A stretch of 64,000 nt of DNA, taken from NCBI GenBank assembly GCA_024364735.1, contig JAGFNQ010004022.1, positions 123,326 to 187,325 of the forward strand, given 5' to 3'. Both the position numbers and the translations under genes were made by a program. This document shows, in pieces, positions 44,125-56,044 of the stretch (position 1 is the first letter of the stretch; every line of letters begins with the position of its first letter). The notes under the pieces are model-generated. The model was given only the letters and a program-made list of their open reading frames with translations, did no database searches and was not told where the DNA came from. This stretch comes from Boesenbergia rotunda (lineage: Eukaryota; Streptophyta; Magnoliopsida; Zingiberales; Zingiberaceae).

Positions 44125-46603
44125 TGTTGGGACCGGGTGCATGTTGACAAGGATACGGGTTCGTAAAATTTTAAATTTTTACGTGCAGCGGAAGAATTAG
44201 CATAAAATAATTTCCTAAATTATTTTAACCACGTATCTAGCATGCAGCCTTATCATGTGTTGACATAATCATAAATTAAAACTTTGCGGAAAAGTAAACT
44301 AATTTACTAAGTACCTCTCGTAACTCGAAGTAAGGGACGAGATCCAACCATAGAGTCCCTTGGAAGCTTCGCCTCTATTCGCGTCCACGCCGAGTTCTCT
44401 TCGGGATGACTTCGCAAAGTCACGAGTTTTGTGCCAACGAGAACTACTAGATTCTCGGAAGGCACAACTAGAAGAACAAGAGAAAAGATAGGAAACTAAC
44501 CAACAAGAAACAGAATCTAAATTTCGGGAAGAGAGGAGTTGCGATCCGCTTCTTCTTCTTCTTGTTTGGCTTCTCCTTGGTGTTGATGGTGCGCCGGCCC
44601 TAGGTCAAGCAAGGGGCGCCGGCCCTAGATCAAGCAAGGGGCGCCAACCCTAGGTCAAGAGGAGAAAGGGATGAAGAGAATAAAAGAGAGAGAGGGAGAG
44701 AATTAATCTCTTGATAGCTCTATCGATTGGGATTTCAAGGCTTGCTTTTGGTTCCTTTATATAGTTGCCTCTCCCTTGCCAAGTCTCTCTTTTAACGGAA
44801 TTAACGGAATTAGTTATCATAAGAATTTTATCTTATAAAGTTTCTTATGAATTATTCCGTTATGCCTATTTTATTATAACTAACTTTATAATAAAATCAA
44901 TTCTCTTTCTTAACGGAATTTTCATAACAAATTTATCATATAAATTCTCTTATGAATTATTCCGTTTAAACCAAGTTTTATTATAACTAACTTTATAATA
45001 AAATAATTCTCTTAACGGAATTTTCATAATAAATTTATCCTATAAATTCTCTTATGAATTATTCCGTTTAAACCAAGTTTTATTATAACTAACTTTATAA
45101 TAAAACAATTATATCTCTCCTTTTATTATGGAATATATTTTACAAGAAATTTATAAACTTTCTTATTATGGAAAAATCAATTCATAATTGATTTTATACA
45201 ATTAAAATAAACCATTCCATGGATACTTTTAATTTCCATAAAAGAATAAATTTCTATAAATTTATTTATATAAATTTCTTTACACAAATTTATTTATCCA
45301 TAATTTATAAAACAAATCGCGCTAGATTTATTTTATTAATTAAACCAAATAAAATGGTTTTCTCCCCAAGTGATGGCCGGCCAAACCAAAGGGGTTTGGC
45401 ACCCTCTTTGGCCGGCCAAACCAAGCCACACCAATCGCGAATTAAACTCATTTAATTTGCCCAATAAGCCTTCAAAAGACTTAGCCATTTTAAGCTTCCA
45501 TTGCGCCTCTGATTAACTCATATTCGACTTATTTCTCTTGATCGAAAAATCTAATTTTCAACTCGTTTTAAATCCCTCGGATTACTCGAAGTGCGTGTGA
45601 CTAAATAGACTTTCGATTTATGTTGGCCGTCTATAATCAACTAATTATAGAACGGTCATGAGTGGCACCTAGTAGTACATCATGACCCCCAATTAATCGA
45701 AAGATCAACGGTTTGACCTCAGAAGTAATTCTGAAACCCTTCAGCAGCTATAATGAATCGTGCCTCTTTCCCTTCACCATCTTATACCCACTTGGTTCAG
45801 GACACGGTCTATTTGTGTCAGTCCCAACTAGGCTGACTACGTCACACCTAGCCCAAGTAATGTCTTTCTCGTCCTTTGGATTTCTAATTACTCTCATGTA
45901 TTTAAGAGACTCGCACTGTAAACATGATATGCTCTGGCCAGAGGCTTTGAGTAACAATCCGACGATAGGCCTGGGTATACATCTCCTCGCAAGGAGTGGT
46001 GAATCCTTTGTAGGCTGTTCAAACATCTTCGGGCACTTCGGCTTATACCCAATCATCCTGGGTCCACACCTCCTTGGAGATGCTTGCTTAAGATGTTAAA
46101 GTATAAGTCTCCATGACCAAGATGACTTGAACACCGCAAGTCAAACGAACATCGCACTTAAGCTGCAGTAATAACTTCAGTGACATATCTATATAGATTA
46201 CCATATGAAGTTTTACAGCTAGTCACTCCAATGAACTAGGTCCCTTAACTAGCATCCATGTTTATCTCCGGACATCCCAATGTCACCAGCCAGTGAGAAT
46301 CAACTGATTAGAGAATAACCCATGCTAGTCTCAACAGAATTGATAATGTCCGTTTTTATCAATTCATCGACTAGGGATATTTTCAATACTTCACAATTGC
46401 ACATTTAGAGATAATCACTAGTTGTGATCCCATCACAAATTCTCTTATGCTGTGAATTGTATTGCGGACATTCAGTAGATGAGTTTAAGATCCCAATCAA
46501 ATACACAAACATGTCTACTCAAATAGTGAATTATCATTTATTAAAATGAATGTTTACAATCATAAGGCGATTGCCTTAGGACACTTCTCTCATATCACTA
46601 ACA
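44125..46603 (-). repeat. K 3' LTR
   Basis: Contains three 25-base units GCGCCGGCCCTAGGTCAAGC... at 44591-44662, a minus-strand TATATAAAGG near 44755-44764, an array of about three 102-109-base units starting TAACGGAATT (44802, 44911, 45013), and a GGCCGGCC inverted-repeat pair near 45374-45420. Open frames of 100-128 codons at 45713-46099 recur in the other LTR only because the LTRs are copies. Confidence 0.93.
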
Positions 46604-46617
46604 AACTCCAACTTGGC

Positions 46618-47880
46618 CTAATGCCAATCGCTACGGTATCCAATACCACAGGCTCTAACATGACCCTCAAACTTGCTTTGAGGCAAGGCCTTAGTTAAAG
46701 GATCCGCTAAATTCCTTTTAGTGGGAATTTTCTCAATTTGTATGTCATTCCTACTTATAATCTCTCTGATCAGATGATAGCGGCGAAGCACGTGTTTGGA
46801 TCGCTGATGAGACTTTGGTTCCTTTGCTTGTGCAATAGCTCCATTGTTGTCGCAGTAAACCGGCACTGCTTCATCAATGGTTGGAACCACATCAAGTTCT
46901 GAAACGAACTTCTTGATCCAAACTGCTTCCGTGGTAGAATCCGCTACAGTGTCTTGTTTGGAACTGTTCCAACTTATTGCGCCTCCATTCAAAGTAAATA
47001 CGTATCCGGACTGAGATTTGGAGTCATCCTTATCTGTCTGGAAACCGGCATCTATATACCCACGTATTGCCATATCTCCTTCCCCATATATTAGGAACAC
47101 ATCCTTAGTTCTTCCTAAGTACTTAAGGATTGTCTTGACAGCCGCCCAATGATCCAATCCTGGATCCGATTGGTATCTGCTTGTGACGCTCAAAGCATAC
47201 GATACATCGGGCCTTGTACATAACATAGCATACATAATAGATCCTATTGCGGATGCATAGGGAATCTTATTCATGAATATCCTCTCGTCTTCTGTGCGCG
47301 GACACATAGACTTTGAAAGGTTGATCCCATGCCTAATGGAAATGTAACCTTTCTTGGATTCCGACATGCTAAACCTTTTTAGCACTCGGTCTATCTACGT
47401 AGACTGCGAAAGACCAAGCAACCGTTTTGATCTATCTCTATACATTGTAATCCCAAGGATATAGGTTGCTTCTCCCAGGTCTTTCATGGAGAAAGTTTTG
47501 GACAACCAAATTTTAACTGTCTGTAAAACTGATATATCGTTTCCTATAAGTAAAATGTCATCGATATATAATACTAGGAATACGACTGCACTCCCACTAA
47601 CCTTCTTGTACACATAAGGTTCGTCAGGATTTTGTGAGAAGTCAAACTCTTTAATTGTCTCATCAAAACGGATGTTCCAGCTCCTGGATGCTTGCTTCAG
47701 TCCATATATGGATCGTCAAAGCTTGCATACTTTGGTTTTATCAACCGATGTGAAACCTTCAGGTTGTATCATGTATACATCCTCAAGCAGGTTTCCATTA
47801 AGGAAAGCTGTTTTCACATCCATTTACCATATCTCATAATCATAATGAGCTGCTATGGCTAGGAGCATCCGAATGGATTT
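46618..47880 (-). pseudogene. K reverse transcriptase C-part and RNase H
   Basis: In element sense: the MDVKTAFLNGNL segment near 47820, SIYGLKQASR, the catalytic YIDDILLIGND, then DLGEATYILGI, PYASAIGSIMYAMLCTRPDV and RNase H ending LADPLTKALPQSKFEGHVRACG. Stops interrupt it (TAA near 47823-47825 before MDVKT, another before RSIYG, TAG between about 47386 and 47394). About 30 codons of the RT N-terminal part are missing at the junction with integrase, with a change of frame. The C-terminal end is a normal copia end, close to the LTR. Confidence 0.9.
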
Positions 47881-49426
47881 AAGCATAATTACCTTCCATG
47901 TTGGTTTTCCTTTTGAAAACCCACTTGCACCCTATGAGCTTAATCCCTTCAGGTGGGTTAACCAAGTCCCATACTCGATTTTCGTACATGGAATCCATTT
48001 CCGACTTCATGGCTTCGAGCCATTTGTCCCTTTCTAAACATTTCAGAACATCTTCATAACTGATAGGTTCGTCATCGCTTATGAGTAACACGTCGTTCGA
48101 TTCACTTATGAGAAATCCGTATCTCTCTAGAATATTGTGTGTCCTATCAGACCTACGAAGAGGTGGTGTTGTTTTAGGTTCAACTGATAGCTCATCATTA
48201 TGAGGTATTGGTTGTGGGTCTAGACTAGGTGTCTCTGTAATGTCTATTGGAGTTTCTTGAACTTCATCAAGTTCAATGCCACTCCCACTATTTTCTTTTA
48301 AAAGAAATTCTTTTTCTAGAAATACAACATGCCTTGAAACAAACACCTTTTGTTCAAAGGGATGATAGAATTGGTAACCCTTCGTTTCCTTAGGGTATCC
48401 AATAAATAGACATTTATCAGACTTAGCATCCAATTTGTCTGATACAGTCCGCTTCACATAAGCGGGACAACCCCATATCTTAAGGTGAGTTAAGTGGGGT
48501 TTCTTACTATTCCATGTCTCATATGGAGTAGTTGAGACTACCTTGGTCGAGACTCTGTTTAGCAAGTAAACAGCTGTCTTAAGTGCATAGCCCCAAAAGG
48601 ATTTTGGAAGAGTTGCATGATTCATCATAGACCTAACCATATCCATCAAGGTTCGGTTGCGCCTCTCAGATACACCATTATGCTGTGGTGTATATGGCGG
48701 AGTCCATTGTGACAATATCCCATTGTCCCTAAGATAATCTTGAAACTCTTGACTTAAGTATTCACCACCTCGATCGGATCGAAGTATCTTAATACTTTTG
48801 CCAAGCTGTTTCTCTACTTCATTTCTGAACTCTTTGAATTTCTCAAAAGCTTCAGATTTGAGTTTCATCAAGAACACATACCCGAATCGTGAGTGATCAT
48901 CGATAAAGGTGATGAAGTAGCTATAGCCTCCTTGTGCAAGAGTTGACATTGGTCCACATACATCAGTATGTATTAGACCAAGCAATTATTCCACTTGATT
49001 ACCTTTTCCAGAAAAGGGTAATTTGGTCATCTTGCCTTTTAAGCATGATTCGCATGTATCAAATGAACCGGGTTCAAATGATTCCAGAATTCCACATCGG
49101 TGTAATTCGGTCATGCGTTTCTTACTTACATGGCCAAGACGGCAATGCCAAGTGTAGGAGTCTATTCGATTATTTATTCGAGCACGTTTGTTACTAAGTT
49201 CAATATTGAAAACGTCACCGGATAAATCTAACGTGTAGATACCATTGCACAAAGTTCCATTCCCATAAAGAACGCCATTTAAAGTTATGTAACAACAATT
49301 GTTACTAAAAGTTAAATGATAACCCTTTTCATTCAAACATGAAATAGATACAATGTTCTTTATTAACGCAGGAACGAAATAACAATTATCCAATTCTAAG
49401 ACACGTCCTGTAGGGAGCTTTAGCAA
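47881..49426 (-). pseudogene. K integrase with protease tail
   Basis: One frame with a TAA at 48986-48988. The upstream part (146 codons) runs from protease-end sequence through the integrase zinc site (WHCRLGHVSKKRM, CESCLKG). The downstream 368 codons hold the catalytic core: Asp in LIHTDVCGPM, Asp in ILRSDRGGEYLS, Glu in NGVSERRNRTL, then KIWGCPAYVK and the integrase tail and linker to GCKWVFKRKTN. The catalytic triad residues are intact. It would need readthrough and is cut off from RT by the deletion. Confidence 0.92.
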
Positions 49427-50044
49427 ATATGTTCCGATGGCAACAACAGCAATCTTTGCTCCGTTTCCAACTCACAAATACGCTTCTCCCTTGACGAGTC
49501 TTCTTCTATTCCTTAGCCCCTGTATGTCATTACATATATGTGAGCTACACCCAGTATCTAGTACCCAGGTGTCTGAGAAAATAGAGTAACATTCAATAAT
49601 GAAGATACTTGAAGAGGATGGGGCATCGGATGCCTTCTCTTTCAAGGACTCAAGATAAATCTTGCAGTTTCTTCGCTAGTGACCCTCCTTGCCACAGTGA
49701 TGGCAAGTGCCTTTTATGGTATTTTCAGTCCTTTTGGCCTTTTTCTTCTTTCCCTTATTCTGTTCTTTGGCCTTCCTCTTAGAACCTTTCTTCGAGGAAC
49801 CAACCAACAGTACCGTCTTTTGATCCTGCTTCACAGAAGGCTCTACAGTCTTCAGCAGGTTGAGCAACTCAGGAAACTGGTCTGGAGTTGCGTTTTCAGG
49901 AGGACGGTTGGGAAGTTGATCTTCAAGGACATAAGCAAGCTTCTCTGCCTTGAGGACTATCCTCAGGTTTCGAAGCCAGTCCATGAAGTTTGGCCTAGTC
50001 AGTTTATTGGTGTCCAAAATGAAACGCAAGTTTAAAGAAGACAT
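49427..50044 (-). pseudogene. K gag (internally deleted) and protease
   Basis: An open run of 122 codons starts MSSLNLRFILDTNKLTRPNF, a standard copia Gag start, but jumps from ENATPDQ to LLNLLKTVEPS, so the central Gag body is missing. A Lys-rich basic segment leads to the knuckle CHHCGKEGH, where TAG (Trp in relatives) interrupts before RRNC. Downstream in the same region is WVLDTGCSSHI, the protease active-site motif, near 49545. Non-functional Gag; protease motif intact. Confidence 0.88.
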
Positions 50045-51742
50045 GATCGAGTGATTATCCTAGAAATACAAATTGAACTTATGTGAGAAGATTGATTAAA
50101 GAATGTATCAACATACATTAATAAAAAAATCCTATTTATTTTTCAAATTGAATAACCCTTTTTATCAATTCGGGAGATCGTAGGAACACCTCCAAATTGG
50201 TTGATATCCAACCATAGATAAGAATCACCATGGCTATGGCCATCAAGTTATTCTTAGCTATGAAGGTAGGTAATTATACCGATTACATATCACTTATATG
50301 TAACTATCACATTATGCTATCAACTAATTGAATATTTGCATAAATCATTTGGTTGTTAACTCATTAACAAGTATGCGACATTATACATAGCACCCCACTG
50401 CACCTCTCTTTACATCGACCTTGGCTGTGGCACAACAAATCGATGCTCCAAGCTTAAGGCTGACCCATTAATCAAGAAATAGTTTTAATATGGTTGGAGC
50501 TCATTCAACCGTTTAGTCAGGCTTGGATGTGTCCAACAACCATAACTAAGGATTGACCTCTGACTCCAACTGTATTAATCATAAACTAATTCCATAGTTT
50601 GAACATGTTGAGGTTCAAGCTGGGCATGGATGTGTCCATCAACCCAAAAAAGAAACAAAACTCCGATTCTAACCATATTAATGGAAGGTGTTGGCCTTAA
50701 TATTTTGTAAGGGGTTTTGGGTCTCATCTTTTCTAAGCACATTCATGACATATAATTATGTCATGACTAACGATTTCCTTAATAAAGTATGTATGTGACT
50801 TAATTTATCAAGTCTCATTAATTGAATTAGGAACCGGATTTCCTAATTCTATTTCATTCTTTATTGAAGGAATTGTTTTGGGAAACAATTTCCTAAATTG
50901 TCATAATCAATTTCGGAAATATTATGTTCAAGACTTTGATTTCTCTAAATAAAAATTTATTAAATTAAGAGACAATTCCCTTAATTCAACCACATATTAT
51001 TTTCATGAAAATCTCATTTAAGAAACTCTATAGGAAACCATTTTCCTAATTAATTTTGGAGACAACAATATGTAAGAGCATCACCTCTTAAAACATATTT
51101 TATTTATGGATTTAATTAATTACAACAAATTGTTTTCTAAGGGTGGTTCCCCGAGGCTCTGATACCCAAAGAAAAGTAATTTGTCGTAAATCGAATTTGG
51201 TCCGCTTCGGAAGCGTAACCAAATTAAACATGACAATTTCATTTAAAATTGGGAAATTTAAATTACAACAACTAACTTTAAATTGGACGGCTCCCCGAGG
51301 CTCAATCCAAAATAAAGAATTTTGTTGTCAATTTAAAAACCAATTTAAATTTAATTTTCAATTAATTGTCCATAAATTTGTCTAGACTTTCTTGAAAGAA
51401 TGTGCCCAAAATCGCGAGATTCCATAATAGGTTTTCAGAATAATTGTAAGTTTCCGGTACAAAAAAAACTTACATATTTCCAAAGTTGGAAAATTTCTAA
51501 AATAGAAAAATTTCCAAAATTGGAAAGTTTCCAAAGATGGGAAGTTTTCACAATTATTATAAAATTTCAGAAACTAGAAAATTTCAAACGTTTGCGAAAT
51601 TTCATGAGGATTTCCAAACTTTGAAATTCCTAAATCTAAAATTTATTATAATTGGAAAGTTTCCATAATTGAAAATTTTTCCAAAATTGAGATCATGAAA
51701 AAGATTTCCGCAAAACAATTATATGATTATGTCGAACACAAA
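50045..51742 (-). other. K 5' leader without genes
   Basis: 1.7 kb, AT-rich, from gag to the primer site. It contains imperfect TTTCCAAAATTGGAAA-type repeats (51420-51690) that can pair with one another, and two GGCTCCCCGAGGCTC-like segments (51148, 51290). No protein is supported. Confidence 0.7.
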
Positions 51743-51757
51743 CCGGCTCTGATACCA
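51743..51757 (-). other. Primer-binding site of K, initiator-Met tRNA
   Basis: Element-sense TGGTATCAGAGCCGG adjoining the LTR edge at 51759. Confidence 0.92.
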
Positions 51758-51758
51758 C

Positions 51759-54228
51759 TGTTGGGACCGGGTGCATGTTGACAAGGATACGGGTTCGTAA
51801 AATTTTAAATTTTTACGTGCAGCGGAAGAATTAGCTTAAAATAATTTCCTAAATTATTTTAACCACGTATCTAGCATGCAGCCTTATGATGTGTTGACAT
51901 AATCATAAATTAAAACTTTGCGGAAAAGTAAACTAATTTACTAAGTACCTCTGGTAACTCGAAGTAAGGGACGAGATCCAACCGTAGCGTCCCTTGGAAG
52001 CTTCGCCTCTATTCGCGTCCACGCCGAGTTCTCTTCGGGATGACTTCGGAAAGTCACGAGTTTTGTGCCGACGAGAACTACTAGATTCTCGGAAGGCACA
52101 ACTAGAAGAACAAGAGAGAAGATAGGAAACTAACCAACAAGAAATGGAATCTAAATTCCGGGAAGAGAGGAGTTGCGATCCGCTTCTTCTTCTTCTTGTT
52201 TGGCTTCTCCTTGGTGTTGATGGTGCGCCGGCCCTAGGTCAAGCAAGGGGCGCCGGCCCTAGATCAAGCAAGGGGCGCTGACCCTAGGTCAAGAGGAGAA
52301 AGGGAGGAAGAGAATAAAAGAGAGAGAGGGAGAGAATTAATCTCTTGATAGCTCTATCGATTGGGATTTCAAGGCTTGCCTTTGGTTCCTTTATATAGTT
52401 GCCTCTCCCTTGCCAAGTCTCTCTTTTAACGGAATTAGTTATCATAAGAATATTATCTTATAAAGTTTCTTATGAATTATTCCGTTATGCCTATTTTATT
52501 ATAACTAACTTTATAATAAAATCAATTCTCTTTCTTAACGGAATTTTCATAACAAATTTACCCTATAAATTCTCTTATGAATTATTCCGTTTAAACCAAG
52601 TTTTATTATAACTAACTTTATAATAAAACAATTCACTTAACGGAATTTTCATAACAAATTTATCCTATAAATTCTCTTATGAATTATTCCGTTTAAACCA
52701 AGTTTTATTATAACTAACTTTATAATAAAACAATTATATCTCTCCTTTTATTATGGAATAAATTTTACAAGAAATTTATAAACATTCTTATTATGGAAAA
52801 ATCAATTCATAATTGATTTTATACAATTAAAATAAACCATTCCATGGATACTTTTAATTTCCATAAAAGAATAAATTTCTATAAATTTATTTATATAAAT
52901 TTCTTTACACAAATTTATTTATCCATAATTTATAAAACAAATCGCGCTAGATTTATTTTATTAATTAAACCAAATAAAATGGTTTTCTCCCCAAATGATG
53001 GCCGGCCAAACCAAAGGGGTTTGGCATCCTCTTTGGCCGGCCAAACCTAGCCACACCAATCGCGAATTAAACACATTTAATTCGCCCAATAAGCCTTCAA
53101 AAGACTTAGCCATTTTAAGCTTCCATTGCGGCTCTGATTAACTCAGATTCGACTTATTTCTCTTGATCGGAAAATCTAATTTTCAACTCATTTTAAATCT
53201 CTCAGATTACTCGTAGTGCGTGTGACTAAATAGGCTTTCGATTTATGTTGGCCGTCTATAATCAACTAATTATAGAACGGTCATGAGTGGCACCTAGTAG
53301 TACATCATGACCCCCAATTAATCGAAAGATCAACGGTTTGACCTCAGAAGTAATTCTGAAACCCTTTAGCAGCTATAATGAATCGTGTCTCATTCCCTTC
53401 ACCATCATATACCCACTTGGTTCAAGACACGGTCTATTTGTGTCAGTCCCCACTAGGCTGACTACGTCACACCTAGCCCAAGTAATGTCTTTCTCGTCCT
53501 TTGGATTTCTAATTACTCTCATGTATTTAAGAGACTCGCACTGTAAACATGATATGCTCTGGCCAGAGGCTTTGAGTAACAATCCGACGATAGGCCTGGG
53601 TATACATCTCCTCCCAAGGAGTGGTGAATCCTTTGTAGGCTGTTCAAACATCTTCGGGCACTTCGGCTTATACCCAATCATCCTGGGTCCACACCTCCTT
53701 GGAGATGCTTGCTTAAGATGTTAAAGTATAAGTCTCCATGACCAAGATGACTTGAACACCGCAAGTCAAAGGAACATCGCACTTAAGCTGCAGTAATAAC
53801 TTTAGTGACATATCTATATAGATTACCATATGAAGTTTTACAGCTAGTCACTCCAATGAACTAGTTCCCTTAACTAGCATCCATGTTTATCTCCGGACAT
53901 CCCAATGTCGCCAGCCAGTGAGAATCAGCTGATTAGAGAATAACCCATGCTAGTCTCAACAGAATTGATAATGTCCGTTTTTATCAATTCATCGACTAGG
54001 GATATTTTCAATACTTCACAATTGCACATTTAGAGATAATCACTAGTTGTGATCCCATCACAAATTCTCTTATGCTGTGAATTGTATTGCGGACATTCAG
54101 TAGATGAGATTAAGATCCCAATCAAATACACAAACATGTATACTCAAATAGTGAATTATCATTTATTAAAATGAATGTTTACAATCATAAGGCAATTGCC
54201 TTAGGACACTTCTCTCATATCACTAACA
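51759..54228 (-). repeat. K 5' LTR
   Basis: Matches the left LTR over its length. The TAACGGAATT array is at 52428-52740, the 25-base units near 52225-52290, TATA on the minus strand near 52389-52397. Its right end CACTAACA is followed by the CCCAT duplication. The start of the open frame that continues into J (54171-54233) is K LTR sequence, not part of a real protein start. Confidence 0.94.
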
Positions 54229-54233
54229 CCCAT

Positions 54234-56009
54234 GACTTAGAGTTAGCAGCGATGGTCTTTGCACTGAAAATATGGAGGCACTATCTATATGGAACTCAGT
54301 GTAAAGTTTATACAGACCACCAGAGTCTGCGGTATTTCTTCACCCAGAAAGATCTGAATATGAGACAGCGCAGATGGCTCGAATTGGTCAAGGATTATGA
54401 TTGTGAGATCCTGTACCATCCGGGAAAAGCCAACAAGGTAGCCGATGCTCTCAGTAGGAAATCATATGCTGCTTTAATGTCTTTGTCGGCTTTGTCACAA
54501 CCCTTAGGGGAAGAAATTATGAATTACGGGATTAAAATCATATCAGGACAGTTGTCCACCTTGATGATTGCGCCGACATTGTTCGGCGATATTCTGGAAA
54601 AGCAGAATCAGGATCCGAGTCTTCAGAGAATCAAGCAAGAGGTTCTCGAAGGCAAGGACGATGGATTTAGAATTTCGGACAGCGGAGTTTTATATCTTCG
54701 GGATCGATTATGTGTTCCCGACGACTCCGACATACGGACAAGAATCCTAGAGGAAGCTCACGGAACACCTTATGCGATGCATCCTGGGTCTACCAAGATG
54801 TATCAAGATCTGAAGAGCAAGTTTTGGTGGTCCGGTATGAAGCGAGATGTAGCCCACTATATCAGTATGTGTTTGACCTGCCAGAGGGTCAAAGCAGAAC
54901 ACCAGAGGCCTGGGGGAGTTCTGCAACCTCTATTAATTCCCGAGTGCAAATGGGAAGACATCTCTATGGATTTCATCGCTGGGCTGCCTAGAACGACGAA
55001 TGGATATGATGGTATATGGGTTATTGTGGACAGACTCACCAAGTCTGCCCATTTTCTGGCTATCAGGATGACCCACTCAGTAGAGCAGCTAGCTCAACTG
55101 TACGTCAAGGAAATTGTCCGACTACACGGGGTTCCCAAGACCATTATCTCTGATAGGGATGGTCGATTTACTTCAAATTTTTGGGGACACGTGCAGAAGG
55201 CTCTTGGCACGAAGCTGAAATTCAGTACTGCCTTTCACCCCCAGACTGACGGGCAAACTGAAAGAGTAAACCAGATATTAGAGGACATGTTACGAGCTTG
55301 TGCCTTGGATTTCAAGGGAAGCTGGTGTCGATACCTGAGCCTGGCAGAGTTTGCTTATAACAACAGTTATCAGGCTACTATCGGGATGGCACCGTACGAA
55401 GCTCTATACGGAAGGAAATGCCGATCTCTTATATGCTGGTTTGAGAGTGGTGAAAAGAAGGAGATGGGACTCCAGACGGATATTATAGACGAAACCACTC
55501 AGGCTATAAAGAATATCCGCCAGAGGATAGAGACTGCTCAGAGTCGGCAGAAAAGCTACGCTGACAAGCGACGCAGACCATTAGAGTTTGAGGTTGGGGA
55601 TTCAGTATTCTTGAAAGTGGCCCCTATGAAAGGGGTAATGAGATTCGGGAAGAAAGGGAAGCTGAGTCCGAGATATGTGGGACCGTATCAGATTCTGAGA
55701 CGGGTAGGCAAAGTGGCCTACGAACTGCAGTTGCCGCCAGAAATGTCGGCTATCCACAATGTCTTCCATGTATCAATGCTCAGGAAATGTACCTCTGATG
55801 TGAATCAGATGATAGAGCCCCAACCAGTACAAGATCAAGAGAACTTAAGTTCCGAACGCCGACCTATACAGATCTTAGACCGGGAAGTCAAAAAGCTAAG
55901 GAACAAGGAAGTACCCTTAGTAAAGGTTCTGTGGCGGAACGAACAATTCGAACAAGCCACGTGGGAACAAGAGGAGGCAATACAATTAAAGTATCCGGAA
56001 TTATTTTAA
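54234..56009 (+). CDS. J RNase H end, integrase and chromodomain (open fragment)
   Basis: An open frame of over 590 J-derived codons with no stop. It starts at HDLELAAMVFALK (the His codon is in the K target duplication), goes through RNase H, the zinc site (HPGSTKMYQ, CLTCQRVKAEH), the DDE core (MDFIAGLPRTTNGYD, ISDRDGRFTS, GQTERVNQ), the GPYQILRRVGKVAYELQ segment and a chromodomain-like end (VPLVKVLWRNEQFEQATWEQ, YPELF). It keeps Trp at both positions where A and B carry stops, so it represents a less decayed copy of the same family. It lacks its own start because K cut the gene. The nearest in-frame ATG upstream (54171) lies in K's LTR. Confidence 0.93.
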   Translation, partial: DLELAAMVFALKIWRHYLYGTQCKVYTDHQSLRYFFTQKDLNMRQRRWLELVKDYDCEILYHPGKANKVADALSRKSYAALMSLSALSQPLGEEIMNYGIKIISGQLSTLMIAPTLFGDILEKQNQDPSLQRIKQEVLEGKDDGFRISDSGVLYLRDRLCVPDDSDIRTRILEEAHGTPYAMHPGSTKMYQDLKSKFWWSGMKRDVAHYISMCLTCQRVKAEHQRPGGVLQPLLIPECKWEDISMDFIAGLPRTTNGYDGIWVIVDRLTKSAHFLAIRMTHSVEQLAQLYVKEIVRLHGVPKTIISDRDGRFTSNFWGHVQKALGTKLKFSTAFHPQTDGQTERVNQILEDMLRACALDFKGSWCRYLSLAEFAYNNSYQATIGMAPYEALYGRKCRSLICWFESGEKKEMGLQTDIIDETTQAIKNIRQRIETAQSRQKSYADKRRRPLEFEVGDSVFLKVAPMKGVMRFGKKGKLSPRYVGPYQILRRVGKVAYELQLPPEMSAIHNVFHVSMLRKCTSDVNQMIEPQPVQDQENLSSERRPIQILDREVKKLRNKEVPLVKVLWRNEQFEQATWEQEEAIQLKYPELF

Positions 56010-56044
56010 AGTTCGGGACGAACTTTTTATAAGGTATGGAGGAT
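56010..56044 (+). other. J 3' internal end and polypurine tract
   Basis: After the pol stop, GTTCGGGACGAACTTTTT (a palindromic GTTCGGGACGAAC) leads to GGTATGGAGGAT directly before the LTR. The same block precedes the LTRs of A, B and D. Confidence 0.85.

Larger units (their letters stand above)
44125..54228 (-). mobile_element. Element K: Ty1/copia element, 10.1 kb
   Basis: LTRs 44125-46603 (2479 bases) and 51759-54228 (2470 bases), ends TGTTGG and CTAACA, flanked by CCCAT (44120-44124, 54229-54233) inside J's RNase H codons. Met-tRNA primer site at 51743-51757. The internal region has gag, protease, integrase, RT and RNase H in copia order, all damaged. The net LTR length difference equals one extra 9-base AACGGAATT copy in the left LTR, and the LTRs are very similar, so insertion was relatively recent. 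Clade within copia (Angela/TAR/Tork side) is uncertain. Confidence 0.94.

Noticed and set aside
45713..46099. 128-codon plus-strand frame, and 102-codon minus-strand frame, present in both K LTRs
   Set aside because: Recurrence follows from LTR duplication. No family resemblance, no start context, and both strands are open in the same place.
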